Part shown: positions 9,212 to 18,020 of the stretch, in pieces | How the letters are laid out: each line of letters begins with the position of its first letter | Position numbering within the stretch: the first letter of the stretch is position 1 | Source of the DNA: Williamsia muralis NBRC 105860 | GTDB lineage: Bacteria > Actinomycetota > Actinomycetes > Mycobacteriales > Mycobacteriaceae | Assembly: GCF_001598915.1 (NCBI RefSeq) | Contig: NZ_BDAP01000001.1 | Span: 1,240,001-1,304,000, forward strand | Direction: 5' to 3' | DNA: 64,000 nucleotides | The notes under the pieces: generated by a model | The model's input: the letters and a program-made list of their open reading frames with translations, nothing else | Database searches by the model: none | What the model was told of the DNA's origin: nothing | Made by a program: the position numbers and the translations under genes

Positions 9212-9247
9212 CGGTTGGCCCCGGTGGTCTTCACCCGGGGCCAACCG
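9212..9247 (-). other. mRNA stem-loop between binding-protein and permease genes
   Basis: CGGTTGGCCCCGG (9212-9224) and CCGGGGCCAACCG (9235-9247) form a perfect 13-base-pair stem with a 10-base loop. It sits in the 83-base gap after the binding-protein stop codon. No U-tract follows in the direction of transcription. In many binding-protein-dependent importers such a stem stabilises the upstream binding-protein mRNA or partly terminates transcription, and that is the likely role here. Confidence 0.6.
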
Positions 9248-9273
9248 GTCGAGCTCGGTTGATGCGTGGTCGA

Positions 9274-10956
9274 TTACGGCTGAAGGAACACGTCGTTGAG
9301 TGCCAAGAAGCTCTCAGACGTGAACCGGAAGCCGTTGACCTTGTTGCTGACGCCGGCCAGCTGTTGGCGTTCGAACAGCGGGAAGCTGACACCCTGATCG
9401 ATCAGCAGGTTCTGCAGATCGGCGTAGGCCTGTTTGGTCTGGGCCTCGTCGGTGGTCTGCACGGCCTTCGTGAACAGCTGCTGGATCTGCGCCGCCACCT
9501 CGGGGGAGGCCGCGTTCTTGGCGAGTGCCTTCTGGTTGGCGAGCGCTTCGACCAGGATGAACTGCAGCGCACCGGGATCGGCGCGGGTGAAGTAGTTTCC
9601 GATCAGATCGTAGCCACCACTCTTGAGAAGACCGATCGACTCGGCCTGAGTGACCACCTTCAGCTGCAGGTCGATGCCCACCTGACGCCACTGATCCTGC
9701 AGGAGCTCGTTACCGGCCGCGAACTGTCCGACGACGGGCAGGGTGAGGGTCAGCTGCTGACCGTTCTTGGACCGGTACTCACTGCCGGCGGGCTTGGTCC
9801 AGCCGGCGGCGTCGAGCAGCTTGCCGGCGCCGTCGGGATCGAAGCCCAGCTTGCCGGCCTGTGACTCGAAGAACGGTGTGGTGAGGTCGAATGCGCCTTC
9901 GACGACGGGGTAGTCGGGGCCGTAGACCGTGGCCGCGTTGGTCTTGAGGTCGGTCGCCTTGTAGAGCGCCTCGCGGACCTGCGGGTCGGACAACGGCTTG
10001 CCGGCACTGACGTTCGGGAACAACGTGTTCGAGACGCCGGGCAGTGACCGCGACTCGATGTAGCCACCGGAGTTCTTGATCAGTTCTTGATCTTCGACGG
10101 TCAACGGGTTGCGGGGCCAGGTGATGTCGACGGCGCCGCTGACCAGATTGCCGGTGCGGACGCTGTCTTCGGCGACGTAGCTGTACTTGACCGAATCGAG
10201 GTACGCCTCGCCGGTGTTCTTGTTGAGGCTCGATCCCCAGGTGTACCCGGCCCGCCGGCTGAGCGAGATGCCCTGGCCGGGGGTGTAGTTGTCGAGCTTG
10301 AACAGACCGGAACCGCTGAACTGGCCGAGGCACCGCTCTTCCGGGGTCATCTGGAACGACGCCGGCGAGATCAAGGCGAGGTTTGTGGTGGACGTCGCCT
10401 GCAAGAAGGACGAGTTCGGCTGGGTGAAGTGGAACTTCACCGTCGAGGGGTTGACTACAGTGGTGGACTCGAGGCCCAGAATGTAGCTGGCGCCGAAGGC
10501 GGTGCCGCCGCTCGACTTTGCCAGTGCAACAAAGGCGTCGAAGTTGGCCTTGACGGCCTCGGCGTTCAGCGGTGCTCCGTCGGAGAAGGTCACGCCGTCG
10601 CGCAGGGTGAAGGTGTAGTCGAGGCCGTCCGGGCTGATTTCCCACTTGCTGGCCAGCCAGGGCACGATCTCGCCGGTGTCCGGGTTCTGGTCGGTCAGCG
10701 AATCCGCGATGTTGCGGATTACTGAGCGGTGCTCGATCCAATAGGTCTGGAACGGGTCAACACAGGTGAAGGTGGGGTTGTCCGGGAAGTAGGCGATGTC
10801 GAGGGTGCCGCCGCGGACGGGATTGGCGGCGTCGCCGCTGGGGCCGGATTCGGCGTTTCCGCCGGAGCTGCACGCGGTCGCGACCAGGGTCGACATCAGG
10901 GCGAGTGCGCCTGCGACCTTCCAGCGGCCGGATCTCGTGCGGGTGTGTTGACGCAT
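9274..10956 (-). CDS. Lipoprotein substrate-binding protein of a peptide-type ABC importer (SBP family 5)
   Basis: A 560-residue extracytoplasmic solute-binding lipoprotein. Residues 1-29 form a signal peptide with basic start (RTRSGRWK), hydrophobic core and lipobox ATAC with the acylated cysteine at 29. The mature part shows the SBP_bac_5 layout: GGTLDIAYFPDNP, IVPWLASKWEISPDGLDYTF, LRDGVTFSDGAPLNAEAV, and the late VREALYKATD. It delivers substrate to the DppB/DppC pair. It follows the flavoprotein gene by 47 bases. The family binds peptides, nickel complexes, opines, glutathione and other ligands, so sequence alone does not give the substrate. Confidence 0.92.
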   Translation of the reverse strand: MRQHTRTRSGRWKVAGALALMSTLVATACSSGGNAESGPSGDAANPVRGGTLDIAYFPDNPTFTCVDPFQTYWIEHRSVIRNIADSLTDQNPDTGEIVPWLASKWEISPDGLDYTFTLRDGVTFSDGAPLNAEAVKANFDAFVALAKSSGGTAFGASYILGLESTTVVNPSTVKFHFTQPNSSFLQATSTTNLALISPASFQMTPEERCLGQFSGSGLFKLDNYTPGQGISLSRRAGYTWGSSLNKNTGEAYLDSVKYSYVAEDSVRTGNLVSGAVDITWPRNPLTVEDQELIKNSGGYIESRSLPGVSNTLFPNVSAGKPLSDPQVREALYKATDLKTNAATVYGPDYPVVEGAFDLTTPFFESQAGKLGFDPDGAGKLLDAAGWTKPAGSEYRSKNGQQLTLTLPVVGQFAAGNELLQDQWRQVGIDLQLKVVTQAESIGLLKSGGYDLIGNYFTRADPGALQFILVEALANQKALAKNAASPEVAAQIQQLFTKAVQTTDEAQTKQAYADLQNLLIDQGVSFPLFERQQLAGVSNKVNGFRFTSESFLALNDVFLQP

Positions 10957-11003
10957 TGTCGTGGTTCTTCTTTCGGATGAGTTGATGAAGCGGTCGAACG
11001 GGA

Positions 11004-12172
11004 TCAGCCGCGCAGGAGCGCGCGACCGGCGGCCAGCAGAGCGGTGTCTTCCTGGGGCGGATGCACGCGAACACAGAGCACATCGCGCAAATGTCGCTCC
11101 AGTGGGTTGTGGCGGGTGAGCGCCGCGTTGCCGAGTGCGGCGACCGCGGTCTGGACCGCGGCGATCACCGACCGGGCGATCTGGACCTTGACCAATGACA
11201 GACCTGCAGCCACGGCGGGATCGTCGGCGGCGACGCGCAGAAGTGTTCCGTAGAGCAGGGTTTCGGCCTGCACTATCTGGGCGTCGATCTCACCGGCGAT
11301 GGCCTGGATCCGTTCGGTCTCGGCAATGGGACGGCCCAACGCGGTCGGTACGCGTTCACGGGCGTATGTCACGAATGCCGTACGGGCCGCCCGCGCAACT
11401 CCGACGTACAGCGCGGGATGGCCGAAACCCGTTGGGCCGGTGGCCACTGCGGGGTCGCGGTAGACGCCATCGGTCTTCGGGATCTCGAGGAAGTTCTCCT
11501 CGCCGACCTCGACACCTGCGTAGCTGACGTCATGGGTGTTGGAGGCGCGCAGTCCCAGGTGATCCCAGGTCTGGTGCCAAGTGATCCCGGCGGAGTCGGC
11601 GGGAACGATCACGTGCCCGACCCTCGGCTCCTCTTCATCGGTGATCGCCCAGACCAGGTGGTACGCCAGTGCCGTCCCTCCGGTGGCAAAGGTCTTGCGG
11701 CCGGTGAGGGTCCAACCGTTCGCGGTCCGCCGCGCGATGGTCTTCGGCAGACCGCCGCGCGCCGGTGCACCGAGTTCGGGTTCGGCGCGGATCACGTTGA
11801 CCGGGGCCGGTCCCTGCACCGACTGCCGGAGCAGGTCGTCGTAGAGGTCGGCGGGCCAGGAGTTCGTGGCCGCCTGCATCTGGTGGATCGCCAGGTTGTT
11901 GGCGGCGATGAGTGCCACAGGTCGCCTTCACCGAGCGCGGAGAGGATCTGCACAACCTCGAACGGTCCGGCCTCGGGACCGCCGAACCGTGCTGCCACGG
12001 TGGCCGTGAGGTAACCGCCCCGATGGGCGGCAGCCAGGCCGGCCATCGGGATATCTCCACTTCGGTCGTATTGCTCAGCGGTGAGGGCGACTTCGGCGGT
12101 CAGCGCCTTGAGGCCGGACGGTGAGAGGTCCGGTGCCGGCAACGTCACCGAACTCACCGATGCGATGGTCAT
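11004..12172 (-). pseudogene. Acyl-CoA dehydrogenase-like flavoprotein (DszC/SfnB type), frameshifted
   Basis: Two adjacent frames together make one acyl-CoA-dehydrogenase-fold protein of about 389 residues. The N-terminal frame starts at the ATG at 12172, with an ATGA overlap with the monooxygenase gene, and reads through QILSALGEGD. The C-terminal frame resumes with VALIAANNLAIHQMQAATN and runs to the stop at 11004. The switch lies at about 11918-11922, where one missing base in the GG pair at 11920-11921 would restore a GDPVAL junction. Family members use reduced flavin to monooxygenate sulfones, dibenzothiophene or similar compounds. This is either a true recent pseudogene or a sequencing error; the absence of any other lesion fits either. 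Confidence 0.75.
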
Positions 12173-13365
12173 GCCTGTCCGGCCGTCGCGAAGGCGCCGA
12201 GGTGATCGGACTGCAGGGTGCCGCGCTTGCCGGTGGCCTCGCGGTGGGCGAGTTCTTGACGAACCAGCGGCACCACGTAACGGCCGTAGTCGATGGCGTC
12301 GTTGAGGGTGTCGTATCCACGGATGGAGACCAGATCGGCGCCCAGGTCGATGTAGTCGAGGATGGCCGCGGCGACTGTCTCGGCGCTGCCGACCAGAGCG
12401 GTGGACGCGCCTGCACCGTTGACGGCGGCTGCGGTCCGGGTCCACAGCGCTCGGTCGTAGATGTCTTTACGGTTCGCGAAGTCCAGTGCGCGCTGCGATC
12501 CGACGTTCTGCGGGGTGTTGCCGGCGATGGCCTTGTACACAGGGTTCTTCGAGAAATTGGCCTCGATACGGTCGACGTAGTCGTGAGCCTTGGCCCAGGC
12601 GAGATCGTCGGTGCGGTCGATGATGGGACGGAACGTGACCCAGATGCGCGGCCGGTCCGTGCGGCCGGACTCGGCGGCGATGCGGTGTACGCGCTCGATC
12701 TGGCTCTTGATGTCCGCCAACGGTTCTCCCCAGAAGCTGAAGATGTCGGCCTTGCGTCCACCGATCTCGAACGCGGCGTCGGACTGTCCGCCGATCGAGA
12801 TCGGGACCTGGGCGCCGTAGGGGGCGAAGCCGGGACCGAAGTTGTCGAACTTGTAGTGGGTTCCACTGTGGGAGAACGGTTCTGTCTTGGTCCACGAGTC
12901 CCGCAGGATGTCGACGAACTCATCGGTGCGGGTGTAGCGCTGCTCCTTGGTGAGGTAGTCACCCTGCCGGGCCTGCTCGGCGTCGTTGCCGCCGGAGATC
13001 AGGTGGACCAGCGCGCGACCTTCGGTCAGCTGGTCGAGGGTAGCCAGCTGCTGCGCGGCCACCGTGGGGAACACCGTGTTGGGGCGCAGGGCGACGATCG
13101 GTTTGATCGTGTCGCTGAGCTGGCCTACGGCAGAGGCCATCACGAACGAGTCGGCGGTGTTGGACCCGTACGGCAGCAGCGTCATGTCGAAGCCACCGTC
13201 CTCGAGGGACCGGACGTAGCGACGGAAGAACGGAAGGTCGATGCCACGTGACGGGATCGGGTTGAGCTCGGTGGACGGGTTCAGGTGCGTGAGGCTGATG
13301 AACTCGACCTTCGATGCGGCACTGGCCGGCACCGGCAACGACTCCTGGGACGGATCGGCGGTCAT
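12169..13365 (-). CDS. LLM-class FMNH2-dependent monooxygenase, SsuD-like
   Basis: A 398-residue bacterial-luciferase-like monooxygenase. Segments typical of alkanesulfonate monooxygenase relatives are visible: LVHLISGGNDAEQARQGDYL, the acceptor-strand VPISIGGQSDAAFEIGG, and FSFWGEPLADIKSQIERV. Such enzymes use FMNH2 from a partner reductase and O2 to cleave C-S bonds, releasing sulfite. The partner reductase is not in this window. It is the first gene of the minus-strand operon, overlaps the flavoprotein gene by ATGA, and lies opposite a LysR regulator, an arrangement usual for sulfur-starvation loci. AAGGAC-like bases precede the ATG. The exact substrate is not deducible. Confidence 0.85.
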   Translation of the reverse strand: MTADPSQESLPVPASAASKVEFISLTHLNPSTELNPIPSRGIDLPFFRRYVRSLEDGGFDMTLLPYGSNTADSFVMASAVGQLSDTIKPIVALRPNTVFPTVAAQQLATLDQLTEGRALVHLISGGNDAEQARQGDYLTKEQRYTRTDEFVDILRDSWTKTEPFSHSGTHYKFDNFGPGFAPYGAQVPISIGGQSDAAFEIGGRKADIFSFWGEPLADIKSQIERVHRIAAESGRTDRPRIWVTFRPIIDRTDDLAWAKAHDYVDRIEANFSKNPVYKAIAGNTPQNVGSQRALDFANRKDIYDRALWTRTAAAVNGAGASTALVGSAETVAAAILDYIDLGADLVSIRGYDTLNDAIDYGRYVVPLVRQELAHREATGKRGTLQSDHLGAFATAGQA

Positions 13366-13697
13366 GTGGGGGGTCCTTCCTGACGTGTCTGTGGCGAGCA
13401 GGACCGAAAGACCGGGCCTGGTTCGGAAATGGATGCTAGGGGCGTTCGGGCCCCTGAACCAGGGTTGAGATCACCGATTCCGATTCGTATTGCCGATCGG
13501 AATCAATTGGTTGTACTGATCTCATCTGTGCAGGTCAGAGCATTCGCCGATGCCATCAGATAGCCCTAAGTCCGGCCGTTGCGCCAGGGTTTTACGCGCT
13601 GCGAATCAAACTACGCATCGTCGTCGCCGATAGAGGATTCTGTAGTCCATACCCAGATATCTCAGGCCAGGACTTTGCGGGAACAGGTGAGTGTGTG
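13366..13697. promoter_or_regulatory. Divergent control region of the sulfur locus with a structured leader
   Basis: This 332-base stretch has no gene. Nearest the monooxygenase start is a compact symmetric structure: outer arms CCTGGTTC (13417-13424) and GAACCAGG (13456-13463), inner arms AGGGGC (13438-13443) and GCCCCT (13450-13455), with a 13-base one-sided bulge. A perfect 9-base dyad follows (listed separately). The remaining bases up to the LysR start are lower in GC and probably carry both promoters, but I could not place -10/-35 elements with confidence. Confidence 0.6.
13476..13504. promoter_or_regulatory. LysR-type operator: 9-base perfect dyad with T-N11-A core
   Basis: GATTCCGAT (13476-13484) and ATCGGAATC (13496-13504) are perfect inverted repeats separated by 11 bases, which is exactly the T-N11-A geometry of LysR-family recognition sites. 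It lies about 110 bases upstream of the monooxygenase start and about 190 bases from the LysR start, so it is well placed for control of the divergent operon and autoregulation. Confidence 0.7.
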
Positions 13698-14594
13698 ATG
13701 GCGGATCCGTTGGACTTGGTGCATTTGCGCACCCTTGTCGCGATAGCCGAAACCGGGGGCTTTCGGCGCGCGGCAGATTCTCTCCATCTGAGTCAGCCGA
13801 CGGTGAGCCAGCACGTCCGCCTGCTCGAGAAGCGACTGAAGCAGTCCCTGGTGGTCAAGGACGGCCGCGGGTCCCGGTTCACCGCAGCCGGGGAGCGCCT
13901 GGTCCTGGAGGCCCGAAAGTTGCTTGCGGCGCAAGACGAGGTGCTCCAACGGTTCTCGATGGCTGTACCGGACAAGCTCACCATCGGTTCCACCGAACAC
14001 GCTGCGGATGGTCTGCTGCCTGAACTGCTGACTGCGCTACGTGGCGCGTACCCGGACGTCTGGTTGCAGTTCCGTATCGAGCGGTCCACCTCGCTGGCCG
14101 AATCGGTCAGCAAGGGCGCGATCGATCTCGCCGTGGTGCTGGGCGGCAACGCCGAGCCGATCGGCACCGAAGTCGGAGCGCTCGCGCTCCGGTGGGTGGC
14201 GGCGACGGGATGGGACATCACCGAGGTCGAGGGCTCGATCCCGTTGGTGGCCTTCGAGGAACCGTGCGGACTGCGGCGCCGCGCGCTCGCTCAGCTCGAC
14301 GACCTCGGTTACGCGGTGACGGTCAGTGCCGAGTCCGGCAATCTCGACGGGGTTCTCGCCGCGGCGCGTGCCGGTCTCGGAATCGCCCTGCTACCGTTTT
14401 CGGGCCCGGTTCCCGAAGGCCTCGTGGAGGTTGAAGCGTTGCCGGACATGGGCGACATCGACGTCCGGCTCGTCGCCCGGCGCGGCATCGACACCGATGT
14501 GGAGCAGGCTGCCGTCGAAGCGGTCACCGCGCACTACCGGACGGTTGCCGACAAGGCCGGCGACGGCGGAACACACCTACAAGGAGTTGCCTGA
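13698..14594 (+). CDS. LysR-family transcriptional regulator of the sulfur locus
   Basis: A 298-residue regulator with an N-terminal winged helix-turn-helix (LRTLVAIAETGGFRRAADSL and SQPTVSQHVRLLEKRL) and a periplasmic-binding-like effector domain from about residue 95 (KLTIGSTEHAADGLLP). By position it probably controls the divergent monooxygenase-ABC operon through the dyad at 13476-13504. The effector could be sulfate, a sulfur intermediate or the imported substrate. AGGTGAG precedes the start; a GTG three bases earlier is an alternative. Its stop overlaps the rhodanese start (TGATG), so both are co-translated. Confidence 0.9.
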   Translation: MADPLDLVHLRTLVAIAETGGFRRAADSLHLSQPTVSQHVRLLEKRLKQSLVVKDGRGSRFTAAGERLVLEARKLLAAQDEVLQRFSMAVPDKLTIGSTEHAADGLLPELLTALRGAYPDVWLQFRIERSTSLAESVSKGAIDLAVVLGGNAEPIGTEVGALALRWVAATGWDITEVEGSIPLVAFEEPCGLRRRALAQLDDLGYAVTVSAESGNLDGVLAAARAGLGIALLPFSGPVPEGLVEVEALPDMGDIDVRLVARRGIDTDVEQAAVEAVTAHYRTVADKAGDGGTHLQGVA

Positions 14595-15454
14595 TGACCT
14601 CGCGTGACGAAGTGCTGATCACCACAACCGAATTGGCGTCGCTGATTGCCGGTGACGCCCCGGTGACAGTGCTCGACGTGCGCTGGCGACTCGACCGTCC
14701 GGACGGCCGCGGCGACTACGAGACAGGCCACATCCCCGGCGCGGTGTACGTCGACCTCGAGACGGAGCTGTCCGATCATTCCGTGACCGGCCGCGGTCGC
14801 CACCCCTTGCCCAGCGGTGACGACTTGCAGAAGGCTGCTCGCCGGTGGGGTCTGCGTGACGGCGTTCCAGTGGTGGTCTACGACGATTGGAATCGTGCCG
14901 GGTCGGCCCGAGCGTGGTGGGTACTGAGCGCTGCCGGCATCACAGGCGTACGCATCCTCGACGGCGGATTGAGTGCGTGGGTGGCCGCGGGCGAGGAGCT
15001 GTCGAAGGGTGCTGAGTCACCGGCCGCCGGCGACGTCACGCTGGCGCACACCGATCTCTACAGCGGGGCCCTGGCCACCCTGACCGCCGATGAAGTTGCC
15101 ACGTTCACCGATTCGGGTGTTCTGGTGGACGCCCGCGCACCCGAACGGTTCCGCGGAGAGGTCGAACCCGTCGATCCGGTCGCCGGTCACATCCCCGGCG
15201 CCGGGAACGCGCCGAGCACCGCGACCCTTGGTGAAGACGGAACCATCCGTGACGCAGACCAATTGCGTGAGCTGTTCGCCTCCGCCGGTGCCGATGGTTC
15301 CGCGCCGGTCGGTGTCTACTGCGGCTCAGGAGTCACAGCGGCCGTCGACCTGGTCGCGCTGAAGGTCGCCGGCGTCGACGCGGCGCTGTTCCCGGGCTCG
15401 TGGTCGCAGTGGAGTTCTGACACCACCAATCCGGTGGCCACCGGGCCTGCCTGA
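14594..15454 (+). CDS. Two-domain sulfurtransferase (rhodanese)
   Basis: A 286-residue tandem rhodanese of the thiosulfate/3-mercaptopyruvate sulfurtransferase type. Domain 1 has the CH2A-like motif LDVRWRLDRPDGRGDYETGH. Domain 2 carries the active-site loop VYCGSGVTA with the persulfide-forming cysteine at residue 243. Loop CGSGVT favours thiosulfate or mercaptopyruvate as donor. It overlaps the LysR gene by one base with AAGGAG as ribosome binding site, so sulfane-sulfur handling is co-expressed with the sulfur regulator. Confidence 0.9.
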   Translation: MTSRDEVLITTTELASLIAGDAPVTVLDVRWRLDRPDGRGDYETGHIPGAVYVDLETELSDHSVTGRGRHPLPSGDDLQKAARRWGLRDGVPVVVYDDWNRAGSARAWWVLSAAGITGVRILDGGLSAWVAAGEELSKGAESPAAGDVTLAHTDLYSGALATLTADEVATFTDSGVLVDARAPERFRGEVEPVDPVAGHIPGAGNAPSTATLGEDGTIRDADQLRELFASAGADGSAPVGVYCGSGVTAAVDLVALKVAGVDAALFPGSWSQWSSDTTNPVATGPA

Positions 15455-15483
15455 GCGTTCGACCAGGACCGCCCGCGGCGCGA

Positions 15484-16836
15484 TCAGACCGTTTTGCCGG
15501 GGTTGAACAGCCCCGCCGGGTCGAGTGCCCTGCGGATGGTCCGTTGTAGTTCCACACCGTCGGGCCCCAGCTCGCGTTCGAGCCATCGCCGTTTGAGTAC
15601 ACCGACGCCGTGTTCGCCGGTGATCGTTCCACCCAAAGCCAGTGCGGTGCCGAAGATTTCGTCGGCGGCGGCGACAGCACGGTCATACGCATCCGGGTCA
15701 TCGCGGTCCACCACGATGATGGGGTGCAGGTTACCGTCGCCGGCGTGGCCGAACGTGTAGATGGCGGTGCGGTGGCGGGTGGCGATCTCGGCGACCGCCC
15801 GAATCGCGTCGGCAATACGGGTACGAGGTACCGCAATGTCTTCGATGAGCGCTCGGCCGTGGCGTTCCAACGCAGGTAACGCTGCTCGGCGAATCGCCAG
15901 CAACTCATCGGAGACCTGCGGATCGTCGCCCACGCTGACCCGAGAGCTGAACTGCCCGAACACTTCTTGCACGATTCGCGCCTCGGTGTGAGCTCCGAAC
16001 CCATCGGTCTGCGCCACCACAAAAGCGCCCGCGGCATCCGAGGGAAGACCGAGGAAGTCGCGGCTCTGCCGCAGCGACGCCTCGTCGAGCAGTTCCATGA
16101 TCGAGGGACGAACACGCGCGGCCAGAACTGCAGTGGTGGCCGCGGCCGCCTGCTCGACATCGTCGAAGTATGCAGCGATGGTGACCGTGTCGGTGGGCTT
16201 CGGCTGCAGGCGGACCGTCGCCGACACGATCACCCCAAGAGTTCCTTCCGAGCCGGTGAACAAACTGGTGAGGTCCAGACCTGCAACACCTTTGGCAGTG
16301 CGACGACCGGTGTGGATCAACCGGCCATCGGCCAGCACAACGCTCAGACCCAGGACCGAATCGCCGGTCACGCCGTATTTGACGCATCGGAGACCACCTG
16401 CGTTGGTGGCGATGTTGCCACCGATGGTGGAGATCGAGGCGCTGGCCGGGTCGGGCGCGTAACGCAATCCGTACCGGCCCGCTTCGGCGTCCAATGCCGC
16501 CGTGATGACACCCGGTTCCACCACTGCGAGTTCGTCGGCGGGCGCGATGTCGGTGATGCGGTTCAGGCCACTCACGTCGAGGACGAGTGAGCCTGACCCG
16601 GCACTGGCGCCGCCGGCCAAACCTGTTCCAGCGCCCCGGATCACCACCCACAAATCGGTGTCCGACGCGTAGGTCACCGCGTGTTGAACATCGTCGACGG
16701 TCTTTGCCTGCACCAGTACTTCTGGTGCGCCGACCGGGGTGAATCCCGAACGGTCGATGCGGTACTCGTCCGGGATCTGTGCGCCGGTGCGGACGGTACC
16801 GGTGAGCGATTGTTCCCACAGGGCAAAGGAGGTCAC
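15484..16836 (-). CDS. FAD-linked oxidase, GlcD / D-lactate dehydrogenase type
   Basis: A 450-residue flavoprotein. The FAD-binding (PCMH) domain covers about residues 36-215, with VIRGAGTGLAGGAS and the ISTIGGNIATNAGG segment. The C-terminal substrate domain ends in GHAGDGNLHP (metal and substrate contacts) and TGEHGVGVLKRRWL. Members oxidise glycolate, D-lactate or other 2-hydroxy acids and pass electrons to quinone or cytochrome. It is a single gene convergent with the rhodanese gene and divergent from the PanE-like gene. Substrate is unknown. Confidence 0.9.
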   Translation of the reverse strand: MTSFALWEQSLTGTVRTGAQIPDEYRIDRSGFTPVGAPEVLVQAKTVDDVQHAVTYASDTDLWVVIRGAGTGLAGGASAGSGSLVLDVSGLNRITDIAPADELAVVEPGVITAALDAEAGRYGLRYAPDPASASISTIGGNIATNAGGLRCVKYGVTGDSVLGLSVVLADGRLIHTGRRTAKGVAGLDLTSLFTGSEGTLGVIVSATVRLQPKPTDTVTIAAYFDDVEQAAAATTAVLAARVRPSIMELLDEASLRQSRDFLGLPSDAAGAFVVAQTDGFGAHTEARIVQEVFGQFSSRVSVGDDPQVSDELLAIRRAALPALERHGRALIEDIAVPRTRIADAIRAVAEIATRHRTAIYTFGHAGDGNLHPIIVVDRDDPDAYDRAVAAADEIFGTALALGGTITGEHGVGVLKRRWLERELGPDGVELQRTIRRALDPAGLFNPGKTV

Positions 16837-16976
16837 GCTTCATCATGTCCACCCGAGCGGTGTGATCACCAATTCCGGATGATCGCAATGTCTGATCGGT
16901 CGGCCACATGGAACCGGATTGATCCGAAAGCGCTTGTCACCTGTTGGTTCTGCCGGGCCGGCGGTAGCTTCAGCTC

Positions 16977-17996
16977 ATGTCGAGATACGTGATCGTCGGA
17001 GCCGGGGCAGTCGGAGCCAGCTTCGCTGCCGCCTTGAGTGACCGCACCGATGTCGTGGTGGTGGCCCGAGGCACGAACCTCGACCATCTGCGCGGCAACC
17101 CGCTGACCTTCCGCACCTCTGCGGGCATCCGAAGTGTTCGACTCGACGCCGTCGCGATCGACGAACTGCAGTTGCGCGCCGGTGATGTGCTGGTGCTTGC
17201 CGTCAAGACCCAGCACGTGGGCGACGTCGCGGAAACCCTGGCGTGGAAGCCCGTTCACTCGCCGGCCGGTGAGGTGGTCGGATCTGCCGCGGAGACGCTG
17301 CCGGTGGTGACCTTGCAGAACGGTCTCGACGCCGAGCGAGCCGTGGCGCGATGGTTTGCGCACAGCATCGGTGCAACGGTCCTGATCGCCGCGCGCTACA
17401 CCGAGGTCGGCGAAGTGAGAGTGGGCGGCAAACCCAGCCTGGGCGGCGTGCACCTGGGTCAGCCGTATCGCTCCACCGGCATCGGTGCGGACGCCGTTCG
17501 CGAGTTCGCCGCAGATCTGCGGGCGGTGAACATCGATGTCTCGGAGACCGCTGACATCACCAAGATCAAGGCAACCAAGATCCTCCACAGCGTGAAGAAC
17601 GGCCTCGAAGTACTGGCCGGTGACCAGTCCGATCGGGTCCAGATCGGGTCGGCGCTCGAAGCGGAGGCGCGACGGGTGCTCACCGCGGCTGGAATCGAGT
17701 ACGGAGCCACCCGCGACCTCATCATCAACCCCGAGCAGACCAGCTTCGACCCCGACATCGACGTGGTCGCGGGACAACAGTCCACCTGGCAGAGTTTCGC
17801 GCGGGGAGCAGGTTCGCACGAGGTGGACCACCTCAACGGCGAGATCGCACTGCTCGCCCGATTGCACGGCGTGGACGCGCGCCTGAACACCAGATTGCAG
17901 GCGCTGCTGGGTACGGCATCGGAGCGAGGCGGTGGCACAGATCTGGCGGGTCTCGACTCCCTGGTCGAACTCGCGGCGGCGTCGCCCGCACGCTGA
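16977..17996 (+). CDS. 2-dehydropantoate 2-reductase (PanE/ApbA) family oxidoreductase
   Basis: A 339-residue NADPH-dependent reductase-fold protein. The Rossmann motif VIVGAGAVGAS is at residues 5-15, followed by VVARG. The central VLAVKTQHVGDVAETL and the ketopantoate-reductase lysine region (KIKATKILHSVKNGLEV) are present, then the all-helical C-terminal domain. True PanE makes pantoate, but the family also contains unrelated dehydrogenases, and the neighbours here (an amine/sarcosine-oxidase-like protein and an acyl-CoA ligase) suggest a catabolic rather than coenzyme A role. It starts a plus-strand run that extends to 23021. Confidence 0.8.
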   Translation: MSRYVIVGAGAVGASFAAALSDRTDVVVVARGTNLDHLRGNPLTFRTSAGIRSVRLDAVAIDELQLRAGDVLVLAVKTQHVGDVAETLAWKPVHSPAGEVVGSAAETLPVVTLQNGLDAERAVARWFAHSIGATVLIAARYTEVGEVRVGGKPSLGGVHLGQPYRSTGIGADAVREFAADLRAVNIDVSETADITKIKATKILHSVKNGLEVLAGDQSDRVQIGSALEAEARRVLTAAGIEYGATRDLIINPEQTSFDPDIDVVAGQQSTWQSFARGAGSHEVDHLNGEIALLARLHGVDARLNTRLQALLGTASERGGGTDLAGLDSLVELAAASPAR

Positions 17997-18020
17997 CTCC
18001 TCCGGACCTTCGGCACTATC

